A stretch of DNA of 33,883 nucleotides from Anaerolineae bacterium (lineage in GTDB: Bacteria; Chloroflexota; Anaerolineae; S016-19). Where the stretch lies: NCBI GenBank assembly GCA_027016315.1, contig JALWAP010000114.1, forward strand, positions 1-33,883, given 5' to 3'. The notes under the pieces are model-generated. The model was not told the origin of the DNA, ran no database searches, and saw nothing but the letters and a program-made list of their open reading frames with translations. Below, piece by piece: positions 6,687 through 16,304 of the stretch; the stretch's first letter is position 1; the number at the start of each line of letters is the position of its first letter. A program made the translations under genes and the position numbers.

Positions 6687-9469
6687 CCGTGGGCGAAAGC
6701 CGGGCTGATAAATGGTTCCGACCAGCGGTGATCGCCACGTTGCTGGTTGTCTGGGGTCTGCTGCTGTACAGGCTAACGATAGTTCCGGTAGGGCTTCAGC
6801 ATGACGAGACCTTCAACCTGCTGGACGTGATCTCGGTTCTGAACGGGCATCATCCCCTCTACTTTCCCGCGAACTTCGGACGAGAGCCGCTTTTCATTTA
6901 TTCTGTGGTTTTCGTCGTGAAGTACCTGACCGGGCTTCATTTCATCTGGGACCTTCGGTTTGCAGGCGTCTTGTGGGCGTTTCTTGGCCTATCGCTGTTC
7001 GTCCCGCTGGCGGTAAGGATCGAGGGCAAACGGACGGCGGTTATCGCTCTTTGGCTTATGGGAGCCTCTTTCTGGTTCCTTTTCACCGCAAGGGTCGGGC
7101 TCAGGGCAATTTCGCTTCTTCTTTTTTCCGAGGGGCTGGTGTATTTCCTGATCCGAGGTTTCGAAGATGCGAAATCCTGGGCACTTGCCGTTGCAGGCGC
7201 TTTCGGAGGTGTCAGCGTTTACACTTACCTGGCGTCGAGGGCGCTGTTTGCTGTCCCGCTGGTGTTCGGTGCTTACTGGGTGTGGCGAAAGAGGGGAAAC
7301 TTTCTGCGCGACGCGTTTGGCGCTTTGACTGCGCTCGTTCTGATGGCAGCAATTGCACTTCCGCTGTTCGCATACGGTATGTCTCATCCCATGGATCGGC
7401 GTATCGGCGAGCTGGGGTATGCGTTGACTGCTGCCAGGCACGGACACTTCGGCCCCGCGCTTCGGAGCTCCGCCGAGACCCTGGAGAGCCTGCTGTGGAA
7501 AGGGAAGGATGTTCCACATTTCCAATACAATCTTCCTTTCAGGCCCGCGCTACAGGTGCCACTGGCGGTGCTCTGGGTAATCGGGCTGATCCTGGCCTTG
7601 CGCGAGCCTCTGGGCGGAAGCGGGTTCGTTCTCTTGACCATGCTGGTGCTGGGCTTGGCGCCGGATTTGCTCACCACGGGAGGGCCGCTCTACCTGCGAG
7701 GGATCATCTCGCTCCCGTATGTGTTTCTGCTGGTTGGCAAAGGGAGCGACTGGTTGATCGCCATGCTGGAAAGACGCGGAAGGCGATGGAAGATAGCTGC
7801 TGCTTTCCTGATGATTGCGCTGTTCGCGTGGCATTTGTGGGATTCCGGCCATGCCTATTTCGATCTTTGGGCGAAAGCGCCTGAGACCTACGAGATTTAC
7901 AACGGAGACCTGCGTGCAGTAGCGATGGTTCCGAAAGAGAAAACAGCGAACCGGGTCTTCGTGAGCACCGATTACTGGATGGACATAGATCAACAAACTT
8001 ATCTCCTCTACAAGCCACGTCGCAGGAACGTGGGCTGGTTCAATGCCGAGCTGGCATTGCCTTTGTCCGACAGCGCGGCGACTTACTTCTTCACGATTTC
8101 CTCTCCCGGTTCCCAAGTGGTGATCACAGATACGGTTTGTGCGGGGTCTGCCTGGGACGTGAAAGCTTTCTACGGTGATCTGGTTGTTGCAAAAGCGTGT
8201 ACCACCTCGCGTTCGGGAAAAGAATCGGTGCCGGCTCGGCTGGGGATGCCGCCTTTATCGGAGCCCGTCTCGTTCGATAAGTCGGTGCGATTGCTCTCCG
8301 GCGCGGCGCATGTGGACGACAACGGCGAAGCGGAGGTGATGACGCTTTGGCAGGTGGTGGGGAGGTGGCCCGAGCACGAACCCCCGCGTATCTCCGTAGG
8401 CGTTCTCGATGCCGACGGAACGTTCGTCTGGGCCCATCGGGACGATTTGCTTGGGTTTGCTTACCAGGACTGGCGCCATGGTGACGAATTCGTCCAGTTC
8501 ACCAGAATTCGACTGCCCGCGGACATGCCTCCGGATCGGTACGACGTGCGCGTGGGGTTGTACGCGGTTCCCGGCAAATTGCTTCCCATGATCTCTGGCG
8601 GAAATTATCTTGGCGTTCCTCCTCGCGTTGCTGAGGTGACCGTGCCGCCGGGCGTCGGTGGTAGCGAAAAACCGCCGACCCCGCCTGCTCGGTTTGATTC
8701 CGTTGAAGCCGGAAATCCGATGCCGCTCGGACTTTGGCACAGGCCCAAGGAGGTGGTAGCCGGGGTACCTGTTTCGCTGAAAGCCTCATGGGTGCCGAAA
8801 CGAGACATCCGCAACGTAAGCTTTACTACTCAGCTTCTTTCCGGAGATGGTGAGGTAATCTGGAGTGGAAACGCTGCGTCCAATGCGCCGTCCAACTGGC
8901 CTCGAGGGCGGGTGTACAGGCTGACGCATTCGTTCACTCCCGACGTGAGCCCCGGTGAGCCGGTTTCAGTCACGCTGCGCCTGTGTGCACATGTGGATGG
9001 CGAGCCCGGCGGATGCGGGAGCGTTTCTGGTATCGAGCTGATATCTCCCCATTGGCAAATGCAGCTTGGGAGACAGCCTGAATATGGCGCCAACGCTGCT
9101 TTCGGTGGGGTTTTGGAGCTCGTGGGGTATGACTTGCACCCATCCGATGGGAGAGTTAAACTTGTGTTGTATTGGAAAGTCCTTGCTCGCCCTGCGATTC
9201 AGCCGAAAAGGTTCGTTCACGTTCTGGACGAAAGCGGCAAGGTCGTTGCGCAAAATGATTCGTTCATCCGTCACCCTGATGGAATACCGCCTTCAGCCTG
9301 GATCGAGGGAGAATACCTTGTCGATACGGTGGAAATCGGGGCGAGATCGGCACCAGGAGAGGCCATCGAAATCGGAATCTATGATCCGAACACCGGAAGA
9401 AGGTGGCATGTTACCTCTCCAGGTGGCTGGATAGTGAACGATGCGTTGCGTATTCGCATAGCACGTTGA
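6677..9469 (+). CDS. GT-C family membrane glycosyltransferase with C-terminal beta-sandwich modules
   Basis: This is a predicted polyprenyl-phosphate-sugar-dependent transferase of the PMT/ArnT-like GT-C class. The first hydrophobic segment is at about 17-35. It is followed by the acidic loop motif QHDETFN (D43, E44), which in this class carries the catalytic Asp, and by roughly ten more membrane segments to about residue 420. The remaining 500 residues are extracytoplasmic. They include beta-rich modules at about 530-650 and 790-925, the latter with [22 protein letters not shown] and [10 protein letters not shown], a pattern frequent in Chloroflexota glycosyltransferases. The start at 6677 overlaps the aconitase-X stop by ten bases; an ATG at 6650 is an alternative. 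The likely role is decoration of surface glycans or glycoproteins; acceptor and sugar are unknown. Confidence 0.82.
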   Translation: MEVTVGESRADKWFRPAVIATLLVVWGLLLYRLTIVPVGLQHDETFNLLDVISVLNGHHPLYFPANFGREPLFIYSVVFVVKYLTGLHFIWDLRFAGVLWAFLGLSLFVPLAVRIEGKRTAVIALWLMGASFWFLFTARVGLRAISLLLFSEGLVYFLIRGFEDAKSWALAVAGAFGGVSVYTYLASRALFAVPLVFGAYWVWRKRGNFLRDAFGALTALVLMAAIALPLFAYGMSHPMDRRIGELGYALTAARHGHFGPALRSSAETLESLLWKGKDVPHFQYNLPFRPALQVPLAVLWVIGLILALREPLGGSGFVLLTMLVLGLAPDLLTTGGPLYLRGIISLPYVFLLVGKGSDWLIAMLERRGRRWKIAAAFLMIALFAWHLWDSGHAYFDLWAKAPETYEIYNGDLRAVAMVPKEKTANRVFVSTDYWMDIDQQTYLLYKPRRRNVGWFNAELALPLSDSAATYFFTISSPGSQVVITDTVCAGSAWDVKAFYGDLVVAKACTTSRSGKESVPARLGMPPLSEPVSFDKSVRLLSGAAHVDDNGEAEVMTLWQVVGRWPEHEPPRISVGVLDADGTFVWAHRDDLLGFAYQDWRHGDEFVQFTRIRLPADMPPDRYDVRVGLYAVPGKLLPMISGGNYLGVPPRVAEVTVPPGVGGSEKPPTPPARFDSVEAGNPMPLGLWHRPKEVVAGVPVSLKASWVPKRDIRNVSFTTQLLSGDGEVIWSGNAASNAPSNWPRGRVYRLTHSFTPDVSPGEPVSVTLRLCAHVDGEPGGCGSVSGIELISPHWQMQLGRQPEYGANAAFGGVLELVGYDLHPSDGRVKLVLYWKVLARPAIQPKRFVHVLDESGKVVAQNDSFIRHPDGIPPSAWIEGEYLVDTVEIGARSAPGEAIEIGIYDPNTGRRWHVTSPGGWIVNDALRIRIAR

Positions 9470-9504
9470 ATCGAGACCGCTTGTTTTCCGCAAAGGAGGG
9501 GAAA

Positions 9505-11184
9505 ATGTACGATAGAGAGAAGTTAAAACGCATCCGCGAGCACAAGGAAGAGTGGGAGAAAACCACGCTTCAGAAGTCGATTTCTCGTTTCCCAGAACGA
9601 CAGGAAGAGTTCGTAACCACCTCCAGCGCCCCTGTGGAACGCCTGTACACCCCAGACGACGTCGCCGACCTTGATTACGAGCGCGATATCGGGTTCCCTG
9701 GCGAATTTCCATTTACCCGCGGCGTTCACGCCACCATGTACCGGGGCAAGCTCTGGACCATGCGGATGTTCGCCGGATTCGGCACGGCGGAGGAAACCAA
9801 CGCCCGCTTCAAGTATCTGCTTTCCCAGGGGGAGACCGGCCTTTCCATCGCTTTCGACATGCCAACCCTCTACGGCCTCGACACCGACGACCCGCGGGCG
9901 GTGGGGGAGTTCGGCAAATGCGGCGTGGCTGTCTCCTCGCTGAAGGACATGGAAGTGCTCATGGACGGCATCCCAATGGACAAGATCAGCACGTCCATGA
10001 CCATCAACAGCCCTGCGGCGGTCATTTGGGCTTTCTACATCGCCGCGGCGGAGAACAAAGGCATCCACCGGAGCAAGCTGGCTGGCACCATCCAGAATGA
10101 CATCCTGAAGGAGTACATCGCACAGAAAGAGTTCCTCTTCCCGCCGGAGCCCTCCATGCGCTTGGTGACGGACACCATCGAGTTCGGCAGCAAGGAGATG
10201 CCCCTTTGGAACACCATCAGCATCTCCGGCTATCACATCCGGGAGGCGGGGGCCACGGCGGTGCAGGAACTGGCTTTCACCCTGGCCGACGGGTTCACCT
10301 ACGTAGAGCACGCACTGGCCCGCGGACTTGAGATCGATTCGTTCGCACCACGGCTTTCGTTCTTCTTCAACTCCCACAACGATTTCTTCGAGGAGATTGC
10401 CAAGTTCCGGGCTGCCCGGCGCATCTGGGCAAAGGCGATGCGTGACAAATACGGCGCCAAGAATCCGCGCTCCTGGCTCCTGCGGTTCCACACTCAGACG
10501 GCTGGGTGCTCGCTGACGGCCCAGCAGCCGGAAAACAACATCATCCGGACGACCATCCAGGCGCTGGCGGCGGTTCTGGGCGGCACCCAGAGCCTCCACA
10601 CCAACTCCATGGACGAGGCGCTGGCGCTGCCCAGCGAGAAAGCGGTCACCATCGCCCTCCGGACGCAGCAGATCATCGCCTACGAGAGCGGCGTTGCGAA
10701 CACTGTCGACCCGCTGGCCGGGTCGTTCTTCGTGGAAGCGCTGACCAACCGCATGGAAGAAGAAGCCAACGCATATTTCGAGAAGATCGAAGCCATGGGA
10801 GGGGTGATAGCCGGGATCGAAAACGGATTCTTCCAGCGAGAACTGGCCGAATCGGCGTTCCGGTATCAGCAGGAGATAGACGAGAAGAAGCGGATCGTCG
10901 TCGGCGTTAACGAGTTTGTCGACGAATCTCCCATCGAGATTCCTCTGCTGGAAATGGATCCGAAAGGCTACGAGCGACAGGTTGCCAGGCTGGAACGGGT
11001 TCGGAAGGAGCGCGACAACGAGAAAGTTGGAAAGGCGCTTCTGGCGCTCGAGAAAGCTACCAAAGAAGGCGAGAATGTGATGCCTTACCTCATCGACGCA
11101 GCGCATGCCTACGCCACTCTTGGCGAGATCATGGGAGTGTTCCGAGACATTTTCGGGGAGTACCAGGAACCGGTATTCTTCTGA
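9505..11184 (+). CDS. Acyl-CoA mutase large subunit (methylmalonyl-CoA or isobutyryl-CoA mutase type)
   Basis: This is the substrate-binding TIM-barrel subunit of an adenosylcobalamin-dependent acyl-CoA mutase. Diagnostic segments are [19 protein letters not shown] (77-95), [45 protein letters not shown] (catalytic-type H244) and [18 protein letters not shown]. At 559 residues it lacks the B12 domain, which is supplied by the next gene. Y79 corresponds to the methylmalonyl-CoA mutase Tyr89. Q207 falls where methylmalonyl-CoA mutases have the Arg that binds the substrate carboxylate and isobutyryl-type mutases have Gln. Substrate is therefore uncertain between methylmalonyl-CoA/succinyl-CoA and isobutyryl-CoA/butyryl-CoA. 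The ATG is preceded by AAAGGAGGGG. It is the first gene of an operon with the B12 subunit and MeaB. Confidence 0.93.
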   Translation: MYDREKLKRIREHKEEWEKTTLQKSISRFPERQEEFVTTSSAPVERLYTPDDVADLDYERDIGFPGEFPFTRGVHATMYRGKLWTMRMFAGFGTAEETNARFKYLLSQGETGLSIAFDMPTLYGLDTDDPRAVGEFGKCGVAVSSLKDMEVLMDGIPMDKISTSMTINSPAAVIWAFYIAAAENKGIHRSKLAGTIQNDILKEYIAQKEFLFPPEPSMRLVTDTIEFGSKEMPLWNTISISGYHIREAGATAVQELAFTLADGFTYVEHALARGLEIDSFAPRLSFFFNSHNDFFEEIAKFRAARRIWAKAMRDKYGAKNPRSWLLRFHTQTAGCSLTAQQPENNIIRTTIQALAAVLGGTQSLHTNSMDEALALPSEKAVTIALRTQQIIAYESGVANTVDPLAGSFFVEALTNRMEEEANAYFEKIEAMGGVIAGIENGFFQRELAESAFRYQQEIDEKKRIVVGVNEFVDESPIEIPLLEMDPKGYERQVARLERVRKERDNEKVGKALLALEKATKEGENVMPYLIDAAHAYATLGEIMGVFRDIFGEYQEPVFF

Positions 11185-11219
11185 TCCTGCCTCGAGTGCA
11201 TTTGAACGACAGATATTTC

Positions 11220-11239
11220 GTGTAGTGAGGCAACTACAC
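11220..11239 (+). other. Hairpin and C/A-rich leader between mutase subunits
   Basis: GTGTAGT (11220-11226) pairs perfectly with ACTACAC (11233-11239) around a six-base loop. It is followed by about 25 bases made almost only of A and C, then AAAAAGGAGG and the start of the B12 subunit. No T-tract follows, so termination is unlikely. The unstructured leader should favour strong translation of the small subunit. Confidence 0.55.
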
Positions 11240-11277
11240 CAAAACACCAACCAAACAACCCAAAAAGGAGGCCAAAC

Positions 11278-11700
11278 ATGCCACGCAAGCGAAAAAAGAT
11301 CCGGGTCTTGATAGCAAAACCTGGACTCGATGGTCACGATAGGGGAGCGAAAGTGGTTGCACGGACACTGCGGGATGCAGGCATGGAAGTGATTTACACG
11401 GGCATTCGACAGACTCCCGAGATGATCGCCGAAGCAGCGTTACAGGAAGACGTGGATGTGGTGGGGCTTTCGGTGCTCTCAGGGGCACACATGGCCCTTG
11501 CGCCAAAAGTGGTGGAGCTCCTGAAGAAGGAAGGAATGGATAACGTGCTCTTGCTCATCGGTGGCATCATTCCGGACGAGGACGTGGAAAAGTTGAAGGC
11601 GCTCGGCTTCAAAGGGGTTTTCGGCCCCGGAACTTTGACGCAGGAAATCGTCGATTTCATTTACAAAGAGCTCGGCCTCGAAGAGCCGCAGCCAGCGTGA
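11278..11700 (+). CDS. Acyl-CoA mutase B12-binding subunit
   Basis: This 140-residue protein is the cobalamin-binding Rossmann-like partner of the upstream mutase subunit. The DxHxxG motif is present as D18-G-H20-DRG, with H20 as the lower axial ligand to cobalt. It is followed by [10 protein letters not shown] and the GG turn LLIGGIIP, both typical of the nucleotide-loop pocket. Length matches stand-alone small subunits. A strong AAAAAGGAGG site precedes the ATG. Its last bases overlap a possible GTG start of meaB. It should form an alpha2beta2-like complex with the large subunit in the cytoplasm. Confidence 0.94.
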   Translation: MPRKRKKIRVLIAKPGLDGHDRGAKVVARTLRDAGMEVIYTGIRQTPEMIAEAALQEDVDVVGLSVLSGAHMALAPKVVELLKKEGMDNVLLLIGGIIPDEDVEKLKALGFKGVFGPGTLTQEIVDFIYKELGLEEPQPA

Positions 11701-11711
11701 GGGCTTCGCTA

Positions 11712-12698
11712 ATGGACGAACTGGTGCGACGCGTTCTGGACGGTGATAGGCGAGCGCTGGCGCGGGCGATATCGATCGTAGAGGACGATGGTGAAGACGC
11801 GAGGGAACTGCTGATGGCGCTTTACCCTCACACAGGGCGCGGTTACGTTATCGGCGTGACCGGCGCGCCCGGCACGGGCAAATCCACTTTGGTCAACAAC
11901 ATGGCCAAGGAGTACCGAAAGCGGGGATTGCGCGTCGGGATAATCGCAATTGACCCCACAAGCCCGTTTTCTGGTGGTGCGCTGTTGGGTGACCGTGTAC
12001 GGATGAAAGACCTCTCCGGCGATCCGGGTATCTTCATCCGCAGCATGGCGACCAGGGGAAGCCTTGGTGGGCTTGCCAAGGCAACCTCAGACGTGATCAT
12101 GGTGATGGATGCAGCAGGTTACGATCGAATCATCGTGGAGACCGTAGGGGTCGGTCAAGCCGAGGTGGATATCGCGAGCGAAGCGCACACCACGATCGTC
12201 GTTGAAAGCCCCGGCCTCGGCGACGAAATCCAGGCGATAAAGGCGGGCATTCTCGAAATCGCCGACATTTTCGTGGTTAACAAAGCCGACCGGGAAGGCG
12301 CAGATCATACCGTCATGGCGCTTAAGATGATGCTTGGACTTTCGCCAAAGACAGTGGCGCACCATGGCAAGGTGATGAAGACGGGTGATGCCACCCTGCC
12401 GAAAGAAGGCTGGACACCGCCAATAGTCAAAACGGTGGCGATCCGAAACGAAGGAACGAAGGAACTGGTAGACCTCATCGAGAGACATGCTGAGTACCTC
12501 AGGAAAAGCGGGCAACTCGAAGAAAGAGAGCTCAAGCGCACGCAAGCGGATATAACCAACGCATTGCAGAACCTTTTCCTGGAAAACCTGCTCTCTCATA
12601 TCACAGAGTCGGAGTGGAGCGAGGCGGTGAAATCCGTCGCTGCCAGAGATACCGACCCATACTCCAAAGCCAAAGAGATGCTCGAGAGACACAGCTGA
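11712..12698 (+). CDS. meaB: MeaB/ArgK-type G3E GTPase, acyl-CoA mutase chaperone
   Basis: MeaB guards adenosylcobalamin loading and protects the mutase from inactivation, using GTP hydrolysis. The P-loop GAPGTGKST is at 51-59. Other GTPase and family elements are IDPTSPFSGGALLGDRVRM, the RSMATRG segment, the switch-like ETVGVGQAE, and the guanine-specificity motif NKAD. The C-terminal helical dimerisation arm is complete. I chose the ATG at 11712 because GAGGG lies eight bases upstream; a GTG at 11697 overlapping the B12-subunit stop would add five residues. Its place as third gene of the mutase operon is the classical arrangement and supports the mutase call. Confidence 0.93.
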   Translation: MDELVRRVLDGDRRALARAISIVEDDGEDARELLMALYPHTGRGYVIGVTGAPGTGKSTLVNNMAKEYRKRGLRVGIIAIDPTSPFSGGALLGDRVRMKDLSGDPGIFIRSMATRGSLGGLAKATSDVIMVMDAAGYDRIIVETVGVGQAEVDIASEAHTTIVVESPGLGDEIQAIKAGILEIADIFVVNKADREGADHTVMALKMMLGLSPKTVAHHGKVMKTGDATLPKEGWTPPIVKTVAIRNEGTKELVDLIERHAEYLRKSGQLEERELKRTQADITNALQNLFLENLLSHITESEWSEAVKSVAARDTDPYSKAKEMLERHS

Positions 12699-12731
12699 AG
12701 TATTGGCTCGTCAAGCATATTTCGTTTGATG

Positions 12732-12766
12732 GTGGGTAAACGAAGGCAGTGCCTTCGCTTACCCAC
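12732..12766 (+). terminator. Hairpin downstream of the mutase operon
   Basis: A near-perfect 17-base inverted repeat (12732-12748 with 12750-12766, one mismatch) starts about 30 bases after meaB. The tip must open to form a loop. No long T-tract follows, so termination is probable but not textbook. Confidence 0.6.
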
Positions 12767-12815
12767 TGTAGAGGGTTGTCCTGTCAAGGCGAGCGATTTA
12801 CGCGGGCCTCGTTAA

Positions 12816-12844
12816 TTGACACACAAGAGACGCTCTGATAGAAT
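12816..12844 (+). promoter_or_regulatory. tRNA-Glu promoter
   Basis: TTGACA (12816-12821) and TAGAAT (12839-12844) are 17 bases apart. Transcription would begin near 12851, six bases before the mature tRNA. Confidence 0.85.
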
Positions 12845-12856
12845 TGGAGCGTCCTT

Positions 12857-12929
12857 GCCCCCATCGTCTAGAGGACTAGGACACCGGCCTTTCAAGCCGG
12901 TAACAGGGGTTCGAATCCCCTTGGGGGCA
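12857..12929 (+). tRNA. tRNA-Glu (anticodon TTC)
   Basis: The cloverleaf is complete. Acceptor GCCCCCA pairs with TGGGGGC, with discriminator A. The anticodon stem CCGGC/GCCGG encloses CTTTCAA with anticodon TTC, and the T arm is AGGGG-TTCGAAT-CCCCT. The 3' CCA is not encoded. A strong promoter lies directly upstream, so it is a single-gene unit. Confidence 0.96.
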
Positions 12930-12966
12930 TTCCTCCAAATGAATCCTGCTATGACAACCTCAGTGC

Positions 12967-12996
12967 TTGGCAACACTCGCCCTTGAGAGGTACAAT
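12967..12996 (+). promoter_or_regulatory. Candidate promoter of the Uma2 gene
   Basis: TTGGCA (12967-12972) and TACAAT (12991-12996) are separated by 18 bases, about 75 bases before the ATG at 13072. Confidence 0.55.
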
Positions 12997-13071
12997 AAGG
13001 ACGATAGTGCCCTTCACCGCAGCCTTTCTTCGCAAAGCCACGGGATGGGAATGAAGCGAGGGGTGTGAATC

Positions 13072-13713
13072 ATGGAAACGGAAACTGCTCCTAATCTGGT
13101 CGAACCGAAAACTCTAACGAAGAAAAAGCCTCCCCGCAAACTGACGGCGGAGGAATTCCTGGACTGGGTAGATGAGGACACGCTGGCGGAGTGGAAAGAG
13201 GGGGAGGTGATCATGGCAACGCCTGCATCTAAGAAGCACCAGGAAATAAGCGGCTTTTTGCTTGTGATCATGAGGGTACTTGCCCAGGCACACGGAGCCG
13301 GAACTGCAATAAGTGCTCCTTTCATGGTCAAGCTGAGTCGAAGCTTCCGGGAGCCAGACATCCTCTTTGTCGCCCGCGAGCACGAAGACAGGTTAAAGCC
13401 TACGTACCTTGACGGCCCGCCTGATCTTGTGGTCGAGATAATCTCGCCGGAGAGCGTCGGCCGCGACCGCGGCGAAAAATTCTACGAGTACGAAGAGGCC
13501 GGAGTCCCCGAGTACTGGCTTGTAGACCCGCAGCGCGAGGTACTCGAAGTGTACGTGATGGAGAAAAATGGCCGGTATCGGCTGGCGTTCATGGAGCACG
13601 AAGGCAAGTACGAAAGCAGCGTGCTGAGCGGGTTGTGGGTGAAAGCCGAATGGTTCTGGCAAGACCCACTCCCTCCAGCCTTGGATGTGTTAAAGGAGAT
13701 CGGCGTCATCTGA
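13072..13713 (+). CDS. Uma2-family (DUF820) restriction-endonuclease-like protein
   Basis: Uma2/DUF820 proteins carry a PD-(D/E)XK nuclease fold, are abundant in Cyanobacteria and Chloroflexota, and have no established cellular role. The core is visible: LTAEEFLDW at the N-terminus, a conserved E in EWKEGEVI, REPDILFV, PDLVVEIISPES, then K in RGEKFYEYEEAGVPEYWLVDP. All presumed catalytic acids appear intact. At 213 residues the length is usual. It stands alone behind its own promoter and its 3' end overlaps the convergent plsC gene by 24 bases. Function in the cell is unknown; mobile-element association is sometimes proposed, but no element is seen here. Confidence 0.88.
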   Translation: METETAPNLVEPKTLTKKKPPRKLTAEEFLDWVDEDTLAEWKEGEVIMATPASKKHQEISGFLLVIMRVLAQAHGAGTAISAPFMVKLSRSFREPDILFVAREHEDRLKPTYLDGPPDLVVEIISPESVGRDRGEKFYEYEEAGVPEYWLVDPQREVLEVYVMEKNGRYRLAFMEHEGKYESSVLSGLWVKAEWFWQDPLPPALDVLKEIGVI

Positions 13714-14463
13714 TAAATTCCGTCCGCAATCCTTCTGATTTACCAACCATCGCATCTCTCGATGGAGCGCGTTCGCGTAAACGCCCCGCATTTCCTCCGG
13801 AAGCAGGCGAGCGATTTCGATCATCACCTCGTCCCCAATCTGTTCCAGCACTTCGGGCGAGAGTCTGCCCGGAAGTTCCCTTAGTCTGAACACAGGCCCG
13901 AACCTGTACACCACATGCGGGCGCCGGAGCCTTTTGTACGCGCCCGGGAACTCGGGCGTGCCGATCACGCCCACCGGTTGAATCGGAGCTCCGGACTTCG
14001 CTGCTATGTAGCCGATTCCGCCCTTCGGACGCTGTAACCGGTGATCTTTGCTCCGCGTTCCCTCCGGCGCAATGACAAACACATTCCCTGCTCTCAGTAC
14101 CTCGAGCGCCGTCCGGATTGCCTTTCTGTCGACCTCGCCACGGCGCACCGGGATCACCCCGTACTTGATCATCGTCCACCCGATCACCGGAATCTCGAAG
14201 TTCTCGATTTTGGAGATGGGGACGTTGTACCTCGGAAGGATACCGGCCAGGATGTACGGGTCGAGGTAGTGGATATGGTTGAAGGCCAGGATCAGTGGCC
14301 CTTCCCGAGGCATGCACTCCATTCCCGGCGTCTCCACGTGCGCCAGGACTTTGCTCAACACGTAGAGTACCCACCTGAAGAACACGTGCCCCGCCGGAAT
14401 CCTTTGTCCATGTGGGACGGCAAGCGACTTGTAGTAGCTATCGTCGAAGTGCGGCGCTTTCAT
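13690..14463 (-). CDS. plsC: 1-acyl-sn-glycerol-3-phosphate acyltransferase (PlsC-like)
   Basis: This enzyme is expected to add a fatty acyl chain to lysophosphatidic acid at the membrane in phospholipid synthesis. The H-x4-D catalytic motif is in NHIHYLD (H63, D68), and the acyl-acceptor motif is PEGTRS (133-138). A third block, around VIPVRRGEVDRKA, also fits. The 257-residue length is normal. It overlaps the cmk stop by four bases (ATGA), so the two are translated together. The C-terminal 24 bases overlap the convergent Uma2 gene. The order cmk then plsC is a familiar pairing in several phyla. Confidence 0.88.
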   Translation of the reverse strand: MKAPHFDDSYYKSLAVPHGQRIPAGHVFFRWVLYVLSKVLAHVETPGMECMPREGPLILAFNHIHYLDPYILAGILPRYNVPISKIENFEIPVIGWTMIKYGVIPVRRGEVDRKAIRTALEVLRAGNVFVIAPEGTRSKDHRLQRPKGGIGYIAAKSGAPIQPVGVIGTPEFPGAYKRLRRPHVVYRFGPVFRLRELPGRLSPEVLEQIGDEVMIEIARLLPEEMRGVYANALHREMRWLVNQKDCGRNLSDDADLL

Positions 14464-15143
14464 GGATCGAGGGCAAGCTCCAAAGCTCTGTCCAGGACGT
14501 CTTCAATGTCCATGTCAGTGGTATCGATAATCACCGCGTCGTCGGCAGGGCGGAGGGGGGCCAGCGACCGCCTGGAATCGAGGGAATCCCGCTTCCTGAT
14601 CTGATCCACCACTTCGCCGAATCTGACAGACTCGCCTCTTTCCAAAAGCTCCCTGTACCGCCGCCTGGCGCGCTCTTCCACGGAAGCATCCAGGTAGATC
14701 TTCAGGTCGGCATCCGGCATCACCACCGTGCCGATGTCACGGCCGACCATCACCACTTTCCCTCTCCTGCCGATAGCCCTCTGCAGCCTCGTCATGGCTT
14801 CCCTGACCTTACGATATGCCGCCACATGGGACACCACGGAGTTCACCTCCGGCGATCGAATCTGCCAGGTGACGTCCTCCCCATCGAGCATCACGGTGTA
14901 CTGTCTCCCATCGGAGTCAGAGTGCACGGGCAGTATTTCCAGGTCGATTGCCTCGGCCAGTCGGCTTACGCTTTCCTCATCGTCGATGTCGATCCCGCGC
15001 TTCAGCGCCGCCAGTGCGACCGCCCTGTACATTGCTCCTGTATCCAGGTACAGATAACCGAGCTTTTCGGCCAGCAGCTGTCCAATGGTGCTCTTCCCAG
15101 ACGCCGCAGGCCCGTCTATTGCGATGGTGGTTGCTTTGGACAA
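14460..15143 (-). CDS. cmk: Cytidylate kinase
   Basis: Cmk phosphorylates CMP and dCMP to the diphosphates using ATP. The P-loop GPAASGKST is at 11-19, followed by LDTGAMYRAVA, which positions the CMP-binding arginine, and by VGRDIGTVVMPDADLKIYL and the lid-type RARRRYREL. Length 227 is standard. The start codon is TTG (15141-15143): AGGAGG lies nine bases upstream and the first residues SKATTIAIDGPA fit the family. A nearby ATG is out of frame and only two bases from the ribosome binding site, so it was rejected. It lies between prfA and plsC in a minus-strand cluster. Confidence 0.93.
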   Translation of the reverse strand: MSKATTIAIDGPAASGKSTIGQLLAEKLGYLYLDTGAMYRAVALAALKRGIDIDDEESVSRLAEAIDLEILPVHSDSDGRQYTVMLDGEDVTWQIRSPEVNSVVSHVAAYRKVREAMTRLQRAIGRRGKVVMVGRDIGTVVMPDADLKIYLDASVEERARRRYRELLERGESVRFGEVVDQIRKRDSLDSRRSLAPLRPADDAVIIDTTDMDIEDVLDRALELALDP

Positions 15144-15201
15144 AGCTCATTTCCTCCTGTGAGTTTTTGGCAATCCCTCAACGATGCTCGATAGCCCTGA
15201 T

Positions 15202-16275
15202 TCACCCGGACTTTTCAGAAGCCAACAGGTCTGCTTTCTCTTTGGCCGCAAGTTCGTCGATGAATTCGTCCAGGTCGCCGTCGAGGATCTCCTGGAGCCG
15301 ATAGACCGTCTTCCCGATCCTGTGGTCGGTCACCCGGTTCTGGGGGAAATTGTACGTACGGATTTTCTCGCTCCTCTCGCCCGTTCCGATTTGGCTCAGC
15401 CTCTTCTCGCCGAGTTCGCGCCTGCGCTTCTCCTCCTCCAAAGCGTACAGCCGGGAACGGAGGATCGTCATGGCCTTGGCGCGGTTCTTGAGCTGAGACT
15501 TTTCGTCCTGGCAAGAGACCACTATCCCGGTGGGCAGATGGGTGATCCGTACGGCGGAGTCGGTGGTGTTGACGCTTTGCCCTCCTGGGCCGGTGGCGCG
15601 GAAAACGTCGATCCGGATCTCCTCCGGCTTGATCTCCACTTCCACGTCCTCCATTTTCGGCAAAACCGCCACCGTCGCTGTCGAGGTGTGAATCCTCCCC
15701 TGGGATTCGGTCTGTGGAACCCGCTGGACCCGATGCACGCCGCTCTCGTACTTCAGCCGGGAGTAAGCGCCTTTGCCTTTGACCTCGAAGATTATCTCCT
15801 TGAACCCGCCGATGCCGGTCTCGTTGGCGCTCATGACCGTGGTTTTCCAACCCTTCGATTCGGCGTAGCGGGTGTACATCCGGTAGAGGTCTGCGGCGAA
15901 GAGCGCGGCTTCCTCGCCGCCGGTTCCAGCCCTGATTTCCACGATCACGTCACGCTGATCGTTTGGATCCTTCGGTAGCAAGAGCTCGTGGATTCGCTCC
16001 TCCAACTCGGCGAGCCTGGACCGCAGCTCTTCCAGCTCGGATTCGGCCAGGTCCTGCATCTCAGGATCGCTTTCGTGCTCGAGCAGTTCCTTCGTTTCCC
16101 GTACCTGCTCCTTCACAGAGCGGTACTCCCTGTACGCGCTCACCAACGGCTCGAGTTCCGCCGCTTCCCTGGCCAGCTCGCTCATCCTCTGGTGGTTTCC
16201 GACCACTTCGGGGTCGGTCATTTCCTGTTGTAGCTTTTCGTATCGCTTCTCGACCTGTTCGAGCTTTTCGTACAT
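15202..16275 (-). CDS. prfA: Peptide chain release factor 1
   Basis: RF1 reads UAA and UAG in the ribosomal A site and triggers peptide release. The GGQ motif is at 231-233 in [10 protein letters not shown]. The stop-codon-recognition tripeptide has the RF1 form PxT (PQT, 187-189) rather than the RF2 SPF. The N-terminal coiled-coil domain (1-100), [13 protein letters not shown], and the C-terminal [12 protein letters not shown] are all present. I chose the ATG at 16275 (MYEKLEQ), with AAGGAAAAC upstream; a start at 16302 would add nine residues and has no ribosome binding site. The prmC methyltransferase that normally modifies GGQ is not adjacent. Confidence 0.95.
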   Translation of the reverse strand: MYEKLEQVEKRYEKLQQEMTDPEVVGNHQRMSELAREAAELEPLVSAYREYRSVKEQVRETKELLEHESDPEMQDLAESELEELRSRLAELEERIHELLLPKDPNDQRDVIVEIRAGTGGEEAALFAADLYRMYTRYAESKGWKTTVMSANETGIGGFKEIIFEVKGKGAYSRLKYESGVHRVQRVPQTESQGRIHTSTATVAVLPKMEDVEVEIKPEEIRIDVFRATGPGGQSVNTTDSAVRITHLPTGIVVSCQDEKSQLKNRAKAMTILRSRLYALEEEKRRRELGEKRLSQIGTGERSEKIRTYNFPQNRVTDHRIGKTVYRLQEILDGDLDEFIDELAAKEKADLLASEKSG

Positions 16276-16304
16276 TCCGTTTTCCTTCGAAGATGCGATC
16301 ATGA

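Noticed and set aside
9523-11337. 604-codon minus-strand open frame opposite the mutase genes
   Set aside because: It lies wholly antisense to the well-conserved mutase large subunit. The peptide has no family features and arises from GC-biased third positions.
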